Part shown: one piece after another, positions 26,428-34,344 of the stretch
How positions within the stretch are numbered: the stretch's first letter is position 1
Layout: each line of letters begins with the position of its first letter
Assembly (NCBI GenBank): GCA_021827985.1
Contig: JAKATL010000001.1
Span: forward strand, 244,376-308,375
Reading direction: 5' to 3'
DNA length: 64,000 nucleotides
From: a bacterium
Lineage (GTDB): Bacteria > Chloroflexota > Dormibacteria > Aeolococcales > Bog-877
Notes under the pieces: model-generated
The model's input: the letters and a program-made list of their open reading frames with translations, nothing else
What the model was told of the DNA's origin: nothing
The model's database searches: none
Translations under genes and position numbers: made by a program

Positions 26428-27401
26428 CAGCTCATGCGCCTCACCGCGTCGACAATCTGCTGGCTGGCGGGAATCAACTGCTGCTCCAGCTTCCGGGAGT
26501 AGGGCAGCGGGATGTCTCGCATGGCCACCCGGGCAATGGGCGCATCCAGATCATCGAAGCTCCGGTCCTGAATCTCGCTGAGGAGGTTGCCGCCGAAGCC
26601 GCCGGTGCGCCAGTCCTCACCGCACAGAACCACCCGGTGGGTGTGGCCGACCGACTCGACCACCGTGGGGTAGTCGAGGGGTCGCAGGGTGCGCAGGTCG
26701 ATCACCTCGCAGGAGACTCCATCCTCGCGCTCCAGCACCTCGGCCGCGTGCAGCGCCTGGAGCAGCATCCGCGAGTAGCCGACCAGGGTCACGTCGGTCC
26801 CCTCACGGACCACGGCGGCGCGTCCGATGGGCACCTCCAGCCCCTCCTGCTCCGGCACCTCGCCCTTGGTGCTGTAGAGAAGGCTGTGCTCGATGAAGAT
26901 CACCGGATCGGGGTCCCGGATGGCGGCCAGCAGCAGCCCCTTGGCATCCGCCGGAGTGGCCGGCATCACGACCTTGAGTCCCGGGACGGAGGCGAACCAC
27001 CCCTCGAAGGTCTGGGAGTGGGTGGGACCGAGCTGTCCGAACCCGGAGACGGTGCGGACCACCAGGGGCACCGACCACTGGCCACCGAACATGTAGTGGA
27101 ACTTGGCTGCGCTGTTGACGATCTGGTCCAGGGCCAGCAGGGCGAAGTTGACGGTCATCAGCTCGGCCACCGGGCGCAGCCCGCCCATGGCCGCCCCGAC
27201 CGCAAAGCCGACGATCCCGGCTTCGGCAATCGGTGTCTCCATCACGCGCTTCGGCCCAAACTCCTCCACCAGCCCCTTGGTCACCGCGTACGAGCCTCCG
27301 TAGCCGGTGATGCTCTCCCCCATGAGGATCACCCTCGGGTCGCTGCGCATCTCCTCGCGCATGGCGCTGCGCACCGCCTCCCGGTAGGTCAGTTCGGCCA
27401 C
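26427..27401 (-). CDS. pdhB: pyruvate dehydrogenase E1 component, beta subunit
   Basis: 324 residues. TYREAVRSAMREEMRSDPRV starts the Pyr domain. GITGFAVGAAMGGLRPVAE-type sequence is present as IVGFAVGAAMGGLRPVAEL, and EHSLLYSTKGEVPE matches E1-beta of pyruvate or acetoin dehydrogenases. It forms the heterotetramer with PdhA that decarboxylates pyruvate with TPP. GTG 27401 abuts the pdhA stop directly (TAAGTG). Confidence 0.94.
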   Translation of the reverse strand: MAELTYREAVRSAMREEMRSDPRVILMGESITGYGGSYAVTKGLVEEFGPKRVMETPIAEAGIVGFAVGAAMGGLRPVAELMTVNFALLALDQIVNSAAKFHYMFGGQWSVPLVVRTVSGFGQLGPTHSQTFEGWFASVPGLKVVMPATPADAKGLLLAAIRDPDPVIFIEHSLLYSTKGEVPEQEGLEVPIGRAAVVREGTDVTLVGYSRMLLQALHAAEVLEREDGVSCEVIDLRTLRPLDYPTVVESVGHTHRVVLCGEDWRTGGFGGNLLSEIQDRSFDDLDAPIARVAMRDIPLPYSRKLEQQLIPASQQIVDAVRRMS

Positions 27402-28493
27402 TTAGGTCGCCGCCCCCGCCGGGTTCCCCGCCCTGGAGGGCACCTCCTCCGGTGCCTCGGAATTGATCGGCTTGGCGTAGATCCAGCGATCTACCGAGTC
27501 CGGATCAGGCCATGGCGAGTCGTCGGCGAAGCGCACCGCCTCCAGCATCTCGGCCTCGACCTCCTCGTTGACCTCGGCCAGCTCCTGCGGGCTGGTGATG
27601 CGGTGCTGGACCAGAAAGTCCCCGAAGCGGGGGATCGGGTCCAGCTCCCGCCAGCGGCGGACCTCCTCCTTGTCCCGGTAGAGCTCCGGGTCGGCCATGG
27701 AGTGGCCCCGGAAGCGATAGGTCATGGCCTCGACGAAGAAGGGCCCCTTGCCCGAGCGGCAGTGCTCGGCAGCTTGCTGGACCGCCCCGTACACCGAGAG
27801 CACGTCCATGCCATCGCACTGCACCGCCGGCATGGTGTAGCCCTCGGCCTTGATCATCATGTCGGAGACCGGAGACTCCTCAGCCAGGGTCGCACCCATG
27901 CCGTAGAGGTTGTTCTCGCAGATGAACACCACCGGAAGGTTCCAGAGGGCGGCCATGTTCAGCCCCTCGTGGAAGATCCCGTTGCCGGTGGCGCCGTCCC
28001 CGAAGAAGTCCAGCACCACCAGCGGCTCCTCCCGGTACTGCATGGCGTAGGCCATCCCTGCCCCGATCGGGATGTGGGAGCCCACGATGGCGTAGCCTCC
28101 CCAGTAGTGCCTGCTGGCGTCCGCCAAGTGCATTGACCCGCCCCGGCCGTGGCAGAGGCCGGTCTCGCGGCCGAAGAGCTCAGCCATGCAGGCCTTCACG
28201 TCGCAGCCCCGCGCCAACGCGTAGCCGTGGTCGCGGTAGTGCCCCAGGATGTGGTCGTCCTCGCGAACCGCAGCTATCGCCCCCACCGCCACCGCCTCTT
28301 CCCCGATGTAGAGGTGAAGGAAGCCCCCAACTTTGGCCTGGGCGTAGGCCTCAGCGGCGTGGTCCTCGAAGTGGCGGATCTGCACCATCTTGCGGTACAT
28401 GTCGCGGCACTGCTGGGCGGTCAGCCCGTGCGGCAGGGCACCCGCCGAGCGGGCAGCGGCGCGTGGACGACTCTTGCGAGGTGCGGTGGCCAC
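27402..28493 (-). CDS. pdhA: pyruvate dehydrogenase E1 component, alpha subunit
   Basis: 363 residues. The TPP-binding motif is GDGATGNGIFHEG ending in ENN. YRDHGYALARG, GRGGSMHL and FVEAMTYRFRGHSMADPE (phosphorylation-loop region) are typical of PdhA. The protein starts MATAPRKSRPRAAARS, a basic head before the usual start of similarity. GTG 28493 is 6 bases from a TAGACT box with no usable Shine-Dalgarno. First gene of pdhA-pdhB-pdhC-lpdA. Confidence 0.95.
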   Translation of the reverse strand: MATAPRKSRPRAAARSAGALPHGLTAQQCRDMYRKMVQIRHFEDHAAEAYAQAKVGGFLHLYIGEEAVAVGAIAAVREDDHILGHYRDHGYALARGCDVKACMAELFGRETGLCHGRGGSMHLADASRHYWGGYAIVGSHIPIGAGMAYAMQYREEPLVVLDFFGDGATGNGIFHEGLNMAALWNLPVVFICENNLYGMGATLAEESPVSDMMIKAEGYTMPAVQCDGMDVLSVYGAVQQAAEHCRSGKGPFFVEAMTYRFRGHSMADPELYRDKEEVRRWRELDPIPRFGDFLVQHRITSPQELAEVNEEVEAEMLEAVRFADDSPWPDPDSVDRWIYAKPINSEAPEEVPSRAGNPAGAAT

Positions 28494-28499
28494 GCTCCC

Positions 28500-28505
28500 A
28501 GTCTA
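28500..28505 (-). promoter_or_regulatory. -10 box TAGACT, leaderless spacing, pdh operon
   Basis: TAGACT-N6-GTG on the minus strand. Transcription would begin on the pdhA GTG. Confidence 0.5.
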
Positions 28506-28738
28506 AGAGATCGGCCGAGGGCCACCGCGGACTCCGCTCCGCCACCTTGTCGGCTCACCCCGGAATTCAGGTAGTCGCCCCTCGCCCGCGGTCGCCATCC
28601 CCAACCCTCGGTTCTATCGCCGTGGGCCCTGGTCATCCGCAAGCTGGGGTGCTTGCCGGTGCAGCTGCCAGCCTCAGGGCCGTCCGGCGGGGGCGAAATT
28701 GAGGGCGAAAGAGGGGGCTCAAACCGTGCCCCGCGGGG
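28506..28738. other. intergenic stretch upstream of the structured leader, no gene seen
   Basis: No convincing coding frame or RNA gene on either strand. It is the common upstream region of pdhA (minus) and the leader at 28739 (plus). TTGAGG at 28699 is too far from the TATACT box to serve as its -35. Confidence 0.5.
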
Positions 28739-28904
28739 TATACTGCTCTCGCGCAGCCGCGGTGTGCGGAGCTGCCGGGTGGTGGGGAGCACCGGGTAAC
28801 CGGGTTGCGTCCATTGCCGTTGACACCGGAGGGCCCAAGCCACGCAGGGCTCACCAGAGGGACAAACTCATGCGGCGTGGCGCCCCCACTGAGGAAGTGA
28901 CGAG
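28739..28904 (+). promoter_or_regulatory. TATACT promoter and about 150-base structured 5' leader
   Basis: TATACT at 28739-28744 predicts a start near 28751 and a leader of about 154 bases before the ATG at 28905. The leader contains a perfect 7-base stem GCCACGC/GCGTGGC (about 28839-28881) enclosing about 29 bases, and ACCGGGTAACCGGG and ACCGGAGGGCCC segments that can pair locally. GAGGAAG at the 3' end is the ribosome binding site. The size and structure are of riboswitch or sRNA type, but I could not match it to a known class; resemblances to ydaO or GEMM elements are partial and incomplete. Confidence 0.45.
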
Positions 28905-29312
28905 ATGATGACCACCGAGCGGGACAACCGCTACCGGGTTACCCACCACGACATCCTGCGTCGGCAGCGCGAGAGCCTGGCCCGGACGAGGAAGTTGCGC
29001 AAGTACCGCTCCCACCTGGAGCATCTTGACCGCGTTCTCGCCGACCTCGAGGACGCCCGCATCCGCGAGCGCCGGGTGGTCCCTCCCGCTATCACCGAGG
29101 AGCTGCGCCGGGCCGAGGTCTCCCAGGTGGACCCGGACCTCGCCCAGGTGGTGGCCAGCAGCCGCCCCAGCATCGACCGGGTGCAGGACGCCGTGTTCGA
29201 CGCCCAGGGCCGCATCATGGTGGAGGTCAGCCGGCTGCTGGGGCAGCCGGACTGGATCACCATCGAGGCCGAGGAGGGCGAGGCGCTGGAGCTAGAGGCC
29301 TCGCGTCACTGA
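28905..29312 (+). CDS. uncharacterised helical 135-residue protein
   Basis: The ATG at 28905 (or 28908) follows GAGGAAG by 7 bases. Highly charged and helical: HDILRRQRESLARTRKLRKY then a Leu/Asp-rich helix, a hinge at VVPPAIT, and a C-terminal acidic tail. No signal peptide, membrane segment or recognised domain. It is the only gene behind the long structured leader. It overlaps the 3' end of the convergent coiled-coil gene by 7 bases. Confidence 0.75.
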   Translation: MMTTERDNRYRVTHHDILRRQRESLARTRKLRKYRSHLEHLDRVLADLEDARIRERRVVPPAITEELRRAEVSQVDPDLAQVVASSRPSIDRVQDAVFDAQGRIMVEVSRLLGQPDWITIEAEEGEALELEASRH

Positions 29313-29956
29313 CCGGCCCGGGCGGGCGCTCCCAGCGCCCGCTCCGGGTCGAAGTTGCGAGCCAGCTCCAGGATACGTTCCTGGTCCCTTCTAGCCTTGC
29401 GGCTGCGGGCAGTCTCCCTCTGGCGGGGCCTGACCGGCAGGTGGGCGGTCTCGGCCATGCGCTCGGCGAGCCTCGCATCCCGCGTCTGGGCCATGCGATC
29501 CCACTCCTCCAAGGCCTCGGCGATGGCGAGGCGCCTCTCCTTGGGGCTTGCCTCGCCCAGTTCGGCCAACTGCGCCTCCAGCCTCGCCATGCGCCGCGCG
29601 GGTAGGCGGCCGCGGGCCAGCTGGATGGCCGACTCGGCCTCGGCCTCCTCGTGCCTTCTGGCCCCGGAGGCCTGGCTGGCCGCGGCCTCCTGGCTCCTGG
29701 CCTCTCGGAGTGCCGCCTGAGCCTCCTGGAGCAGAACCCCATACGCTGGAAGCAGCGCCTCGTGCTCCCCCTGGGCCGCCAGAGTCGCCAGCTCGGCACC
29801 CCGAGCCACCAGCCCCTCAACCGCCTGCTCCTGTCCCAGCTCGCGCAGCTGGGGGATGATGAACACTCCCAGCTTGCGATCCACCTCGACCCAGGCCTGG
29901 CGGACCTCGGGTGCTAGCTGCGGGTGCTCGGGCACCGCCAGCGGGCTACGGGGCAT
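29306..29956 (-). CDS. uncharacterised coiled-coil protein
   Basis: 216 residues. AAGGAGG lies 8 bases before ATG 29956. The sequence is almost entirely helical, rich in Ala, Glu, Arg and Gln (for example RLEAQLAELGEASPKERRLA), with a basic tail (RQRETARSRKARRDQERI). Such composition suggests a long coiled coil, but no family is recognised. It is 27 bases downstream of rpe and so the last gene of the pentose-phosphate operon, though its role there is not evident. Confidence 0.75.
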   Translation of the reverse strand: MPRSPLAVPEHPQLAPEVRQAWVEVDRKLGVFIIPQLRELGQEQAVEGLVARGAELATLAAQGEHEALLPAYGVLLQEAQAALREARSQEAAASQASGARRHEEAEAESAIQLARGRLPARRMARLEAQLAELGEASPKERRLAIAEALEEWDRMAQTRDARLAERMAETAHLPVRPRQRETARSRKARRDQERILELARNFDPERALGAPARAGQ

Positions 29957-29983
29957 TCTCTCCCAACCTCCTTGGTCTCACGG

Positions 29984-30664
29984 TCACGACAGCTGCCCGC
30001 CCCCTCCGCCCGAGATCCGCTTCAGCAGGCACCCGACCCCGGCGGCGGTTCCTCCGGAGGCGGCGAACACCGAGGTCCCGGCCACCACCACGGTGGCCCC
30101 GGCGGCTACGCAGCTGGACACATTGTCGCAGTCCACCCCCCCATCCACCTCCAGCTCGCAGCCGGGGTTCAGCCGGGAGATCATCTCCGCCACCTCCCGC
30201 AGCCGCGGAAGCGACTGGGGCAGGAGCTGCTGGCCTCCGAAGCCCGGATCGACCGACATCACCAGCGCCATCTCCACCTCGGGGAGGAGCGGGCGGAGGA
30301 GGGATGTCGCAGTTCCCGGATTGATGGCCATGCCCGCCCTGGCGCCTAGGCGGTGGATCAGCGCCACGCTGCGGTGCGGCTGTGGTCCCGCCTCCAGGTG
30401 CACGGTCACCGTGCCGCAGCCGGCCTCGATGAACGCCGGGATGATGCTGTCCGGGCGTTCCACCATCAGGTGCGCCTCCAGTGGGAGGCCGGTGTGACGG
30501 CGGCAGGCGCCGACCACCTCGGGACCCATGCTGAGGTTGGGCACAAAGTGGTTGTCCATGATGTCGATGTGGATACGGTGGGCACCGGCCCTCTCGCAGG
30601 CCTCCACCTCCTCCCCTAACCTGGAGAAGTCGGCGGCCAGTATCGAGGGGGCGAGCTGGACCAA
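29984..30664 (-). CDS. rpe: ribulose-phosphate 3-epimerase
   Basis: About 226 residues from TTG 30664, just behind the pgl stop. It interconverts ribulose-5-phosphate and xylulose-5-phosphate on a TIM barrel. LAPSILAADFSRLGEEV, HIDIMDNHFVPNLSMGP (metal ligands His and Asp), EAHLMV, MSVDPGFGGQ and EVDGGV are all present. A frame extension upstream overlaps pgl and is not conserved, so the TTG is preferred. Confidence 0.95.
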   Translation of the reverse strand: MVQLAPSILAADFSRLGEEVEACERAGAHRIHIDIMDNHFVPNLSMGPEVVGACRRHTGLPLEAHLMVERPDSIIPAFIEAGCGTVTVHLEAGPQPHRSVALIHRLGARAGMAINPGTATSLLRPLLPEVEMALVMSVDPGFGGQQLLPQSLPRLREVAEMISRLNPGCELEVDGGVDCDNVSSCVAAGATVVVAGTSVFAASGGTAAGVGCLLKRISGGGGGQLS

Positions 30665-30665
30665 C

Positions 30666-31448
30666 TCAGCCCCTGGTGAGCTTGGCAGCCGCCGCCGCAT
30701 CACACCACACCTCTCCCCCCTCGGGTCGCCGGGCGGCCAGCTGGGCAGGGAGGGAGACCGGGTCGTAGGGCCCTTCGACCACGCGGAACAGGGTCTCGCT
30801 CTTCTCCGGCCCGGCCAGCAGGAGGGCGAGCCGCCCAGCCGCCCACAGGGCGGCGGGGCCCAGGCTGAGCCGGGGCTCCCCCGTGGGGGAGGTGGAGTTG
30901 AGCACCAGGGCAGCCGGCTCGTACTCCCGTCCGGGGAAGAGGGAGGCGGTATGGCCGTCCTGCCCCATGCCCAGCACGCACAGGTCCATAGCCGGCGCCC
31001 CGGCGGGGTCGAGTCCCAGAAGACTCCTCGCGAAGTTGGCGCAGAGCTCGGCCGCTCCCAGTCCGCTGCCTGCCTCCCAGGAGAGGAGCCGCGGGCCGGG
31101 GCCGGCGATCCGGTCCAGCAGGCAGCTCCGGATCATCCCCTCGTTGGAGCGCGGGTCGGTGGGCGGCACCGACCTCTCATCGGCAGGCAGCAGCACCACC
31201 CGGCCCCAGTCGACATCGGGCTGTACAGCCAGGAGCTCGAGGAATCGCCGGGGCGTCTCACCGCCGGGCAGGCCCAGGAGCGCTGACCCCTTCCGAGCCA
31301 CAGCCTGCCGGATGATCAGGGTGGCGGTGGTGGCCGCGAACCGAGCCAGGGCCTCCGGGTCCGATTGCACCAGAACCCGGCAGTGACCGGGGGAGGCGGC
31401 CTCAGCCACTGCCCGCCGGCTTCCCTCGGGGAACCGCCCGCCGCTCAC
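30666..31448 (-). CDS. pgl: 6-phosphogluconolactonase (Pgl/DevB type)
   Basis: 260 residues. It hydrolyses 6-phosphogluconolactone. GLPGGETPRRFLELLA, LLPADERSVPPTDPRSNEGM and LCVLGMGQDGHTASLFPG are the family signatures. GTG 31448 directly follows the tal-pgi stop. zwf is not in the window although pgl, gnd, rpe, tkt and tal all are. Confidence 0.95.
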   Translation of the reverse strand: MSGGRFPEGSRRAVAEAASPGHCRVLVQSDPEALARFAATTATLIIRQAVARKGSALLGLPGGETPRRFLELLAVQPDVDWGRVVLLPADERSVPPTDPRSNEGMIRSCLLDRIAGPGPRLLSWEAGSGLGAAELCANFARSLLGLDPAGAPAMDLCVLGMGQDGHTASLFPGREYEPAALVLNSTSPTGEPRLSLGPAALWAAGRLALLLAGPEKSETLFRVVEGPYDPVSLPAQLAARRPEGGEVWCDAAAAAKLTRG

Positions 31449-34331
31449 TCAATGAGGCCCGCCCACGGGGGCGAGGAGCCGCTCCAGCCCCAGGGTGAGC
31501 TCCAAGAGGCCGGCTCCGACGTCCTTAAGGTTGGCTCTCAGGACCCGGCGCCCCCGGCCAGTGAGGGAGAGGTAGTCACCAAGAGCCTGGGCGGACTGGA
31601 GGGTGGCGAAGTCGTAGTCGCCTCCCGGGATTGCGGGAGCGGTGTGGTGGGAACCGGTGATCTGCAGGAAGGCGGCAGTGACCGGCCCTCCCTTGTGCAG
31701 CTGCCCGGTGGAGTGGAGGAAGCGCGGACCGAAGCCGAAGGTGGTGGCGCACCCGGTGGCCAGGGTGAGGGCCCGGCGCAGGCGCGCTATCTCCTCCGGA
31801 TCCTCGGGGTGTCCCGGGCGCATCGGCAGGTAGGCCATCACGGCGACGTACCAGCCGCGCCCCACTCCCGCCAGCCACTGCCGGAGTGCCGAATCGAGGT
31901 CGGCTGCGCCGGGACACCCGGTGAGCTGCAACTCCCCGCTGGCGAGGTCGTAATTCGGCTCCGGCAGCCGGCCGCGGGAGCGGTATTCGGCCAGCAGCCG
32001 CGCGGTGTTGTCCTTGCTCTCCTGCACGTTGGGCTGGTCGAAGGGGTCGATCTGCAGAAGAGAGCCGGCCAGCGCCGTGGCCACCTCCCAGCGGTAGAAC
32101 TCCGCCCCCAGATCCAGCAGGTGCGGCGCGGGAAGGTGAACCACCGGCTGGTCGACGCCGACCAGCTCCCGCAGCCAAGCGGTGATCTTGGGGTCGGGGT
32201 TGGCAGAGCCGCTCTCGAGGTGGATGAAGAGCCGGTCGGCCCCATAGGCCGCCACCTCCATCATCGGCTCGTCGACCACCGGCACCAGCCCCCTCCCCTC
32301 CTTGCCAGTCGACTCCGCCAGGAGCTGCTCGATCCAGACGGGCAGAGCCTGGAGGTCCGGGTCGGCAGCGATAGTGACCTTGTCCCGGCCGCTGGCCGCC
32401 GCACCGGCCAGGACCGCGGCCAGCTCCTCCCCCGGGCTGCCCTCCGCCAGCGAGCAGGCCTCGGCCATGGCCAGGGCAGCAGCCAGAAGCTGGTCCAAGT
32501 CCACCCCGATGGTGGCTGCCGGAAGCAGCCCAAAGTCGGAGAGGGCGCTGTACCGACCGCCGATCTCCGGGTTGGCGGAGAAGACCTGGTGGAAACCCAG
32601 GCCCCGAGCCTTGGCCTCGAGGGGCGTCCCGGGATCGGTGACGGCCACGAAGTGCTCGCCGGCCTTCTCCCCCACCGCCTTCACCAGCAGATCATGGAAG
32701 TAGGCCAGGTGGCTCAGCGTCTCCGTCGTCCCCCCACTCTTCGAGGAGACGATCACCAGAGTGCGCTCCAGATCCAGTCCGGAGGCCAGCTGGCTCACCT
32801 GATCGGGATCGGTGGAGTCCAACACCAAGAGCTCCGGGAATCCGGGGGCGGCGCCGAAGGTCTTCGCGAGCACGTCCGGACACAGGCTGCTGCCTCCCAT
32901 CCCCACCAGCAGTGCCTGGCGGAACCCCCGGTCGCGCACCCAGCTGCGGTGCTCTTTGAGGCGAGAGATCGCCTCCTGCTGGCGGCGGGGCTCATCGAGC
33001 CAGCCGAGCCGGTGCTGCATCTCCTCGCGCTGCGCCTCGTCGCCGGGCCAGAGCGAGATGTCCTTGGCCACCAGCCGAGCGGTGGCCCGGGAGGCGGCCA
33101 GCCGGGCGGCGGCCTCCTCCACCGGCGCGGTGGTGGAACCAAGCTCCAACCTGGCCGTGGTGGCGGTGGCGATAAAGCGGGTACGCGGCGAGGCCACGAC
33201 CCGGCCGGCGCCGAGGCTGGCGCGCTTGCCCCCCACCTCCGCGAGGAGCTTGTCCATCGAAGCGGCAAAACTGGCCACTCCCTGCTCCTCGAGGAGTTTG
33301 GTGACGTCGTCCAGGTCGATCCCCAGCTCGGCCAGGTGGGCCCGGTTGGCCTCCGCCTGGGGGAGATGCTCGCGCAGGCCGTCCCTCACCCGCCCGTGGT
33401 CCAGGAAAGCCCGGACCGAGGACGGTGGCATGGTGTTGACGGTGTCGGGGGCAATCAGCTCCTCGCAATAGAGAACGTCTCGGTAGGCGGGGTTCTTGGT
33501 GCTGGTGCTGGCCCAGAGGGGGCGCTGCAGGTGGGCTCCGGCCCCCCGCAGGGCTGCGAAGCGCGGTCCCCGCATCACTTCCTCGAAGGCCAGGTAGGCC
33601 AGGGCGGCGTTGATGATGGCCGCGGTGCCATGCGCCGCCACCAGCTGGCGCGCCCGGTCGGCGTCCGCCCCCTCGGCCAGCCGGTCCAGCCTGCGGTCGA
33701 CCTCGGTGTCGACCCGGCTCACAAAGAAGCTGGCCACCGAGCGGGTCCCGGACACATCGAGGCCGGCCGCCAGCCGTCGCTCCAGTCCTCGGCAGTAGGC
33801 CTCCATGACCTCGCGGTAGCGCTCGACGGCGAAGATGAGGGTGACGTTGACGTTCAGTCCCTGGGCGATGGCCTCCTCCACGGCCGGCACCCCCTCCGGC
33901 GTCGCCGGGATCTTGATCATGAGGTTTTCCCGCCCCACCAGCTGTCGGTAGCGTTGGGCGGCCGCCACGGTGGCCGCCGTGTCGTGGGCCAGCCGCGGGG
34001 CTACCTCCAGGCTCACGTACCCGTCCCGTCCACCGCTCCGGCGGTGGACCCCGGCAAGGATGTCACAGGCCGCCCGGACGTCCTCAACGATCAGGCGGTC
34101 GTAGATCTCCTCATCGCTCAGCCCCTCGCGGGAGAGGCCGGCGATCTCCACGTCGTAGGCGTCGCTGCCGGACACCGCCTGCTCGAAGATGGTCGGGTTG
34201 GCAGTCACCCCGGCTACTCCCAGATCGATGAGCTCGCGGAGCCCGTTGGAGCTGATGAGGTCCCGGCTCAGGTTGTCGTACCAAACGCTCTGACCATGGT
34301 CAGCCAGCTGGCGCAGGGTGTTCTCGGCCAT
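31449..34331 (-). CDS. bifunctional transaldolase / glucose-6-phosphate isomerase fusion
   Basis: About 960 residues from ATG 34331, 13 bases after the tkt stop with AGAGGTGG between. The transaldolase half (about 1-365) has VTANPTIFE and the Schiff-base lysine 140 in NLMIKIPAT. The isomerase half (about 400-960) has the SIS motifs VGMGGSSLCPDV (near 475), SSKSGGTTET (near 528) and a C-terminal active-site region. Such tal-pgi fusions are known in several high-GC and Chloroflexota-related bacteria. The fusion joins glycolysis and the pentose phosphate branch at fructose-6-phosphate. Confidence 0.95.
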   Translation of the reverse strand: MAENTLRQLADHGQSVWYDNLSRDLISSNGLRELIDLGVAGVTANPTIFEQAVSGSDAYDVEIAGLSREGLSDEEIYDRLIVEDVRAACDILAGVHRRSGGRDGYVSLEVAPRLAHDTAATVAAAQRYRQLVGRENLMIKIPATPEGVPAVEEAIAQGLNVNVTLIFAVERYREVMEAYCRGLERRLAAGLDVSGTRSVASFFVSRVDTEVDRRLDRLAEGADADRARQLVAAHGTAAIINAALAYLAFEEVMRGPRFAALRGAGAHLQRPLWASTSTKNPAYRDVLYCEELIAPDTVNTMPPSSVRAFLDHGRVRDGLREHLPQAEANRAHLAELGIDLDDVTKLLEEQGVASFAASMDKLLAEVGGKRASLGAGRVVASPRTRFIATATTARLELGSTTAPVEEAAARLAASRATARLVAKDISLWPGDEAQREEMQHRLGWLDEPRRQQEAISRLKEHRSWVRDRGFRQALLVGMGGSSLCPDVLAKTFGAAPGFPELLVLDSTDPDQVSQLASGLDLERTLVIVSSKSGGTTETLSHLAYFHDLLVKAVGEKAGEHFVAVTDPGTPLEAKARGLGFHQVFSANPEIGGRYSALSDFGLLPAATIGVDLDQLLAAALAMAEACSLAEGSPGEELAAVLAGAAASGRDKVTIAADPDLQALPVWIEQLLAESTGKEGRGLVPVVDEPMMEVAAYGADRLFIHLESGSANPDPKITAWLRELVGVDQPVVHLPAPHLLDLGAEFYRWEVATALAGSLLQIDPFDQPNVQESKDNTARLLAEYRSRGRLPEPNYDLASGELQLTGCPGAADLDSALRQWLAGVGRGWYVAVMAYLPMRPGHPEDPEEIARLRRALTLATGCATTFGFGPRFLHSTGQLHKGGPVTAAFLQITGSHHTAPAIPGGDYDFATLQSAQALGDYLSLTGRGRRVLRANLKDVGAGLLELTLGLERLLAPVGGPH

Positions 34332-34344
34332 TTCCGCCACCTCT

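Noticed and set aside
28751..28885. Known riboswitch in the 28905 leader (ydaO, GEMM, cobalamin, TPP)
   Set aside because: Short pieces resemble ydaO or GEMM consensus, but the conserved cores are incomplete, so only an unassigned leader is reported.
28699..28908. 69-codon frame within the structured leader
   Set aside because: It overlaps the promoter and leader, its start lies upstream of the TATACT box and it has no protein-like pattern.
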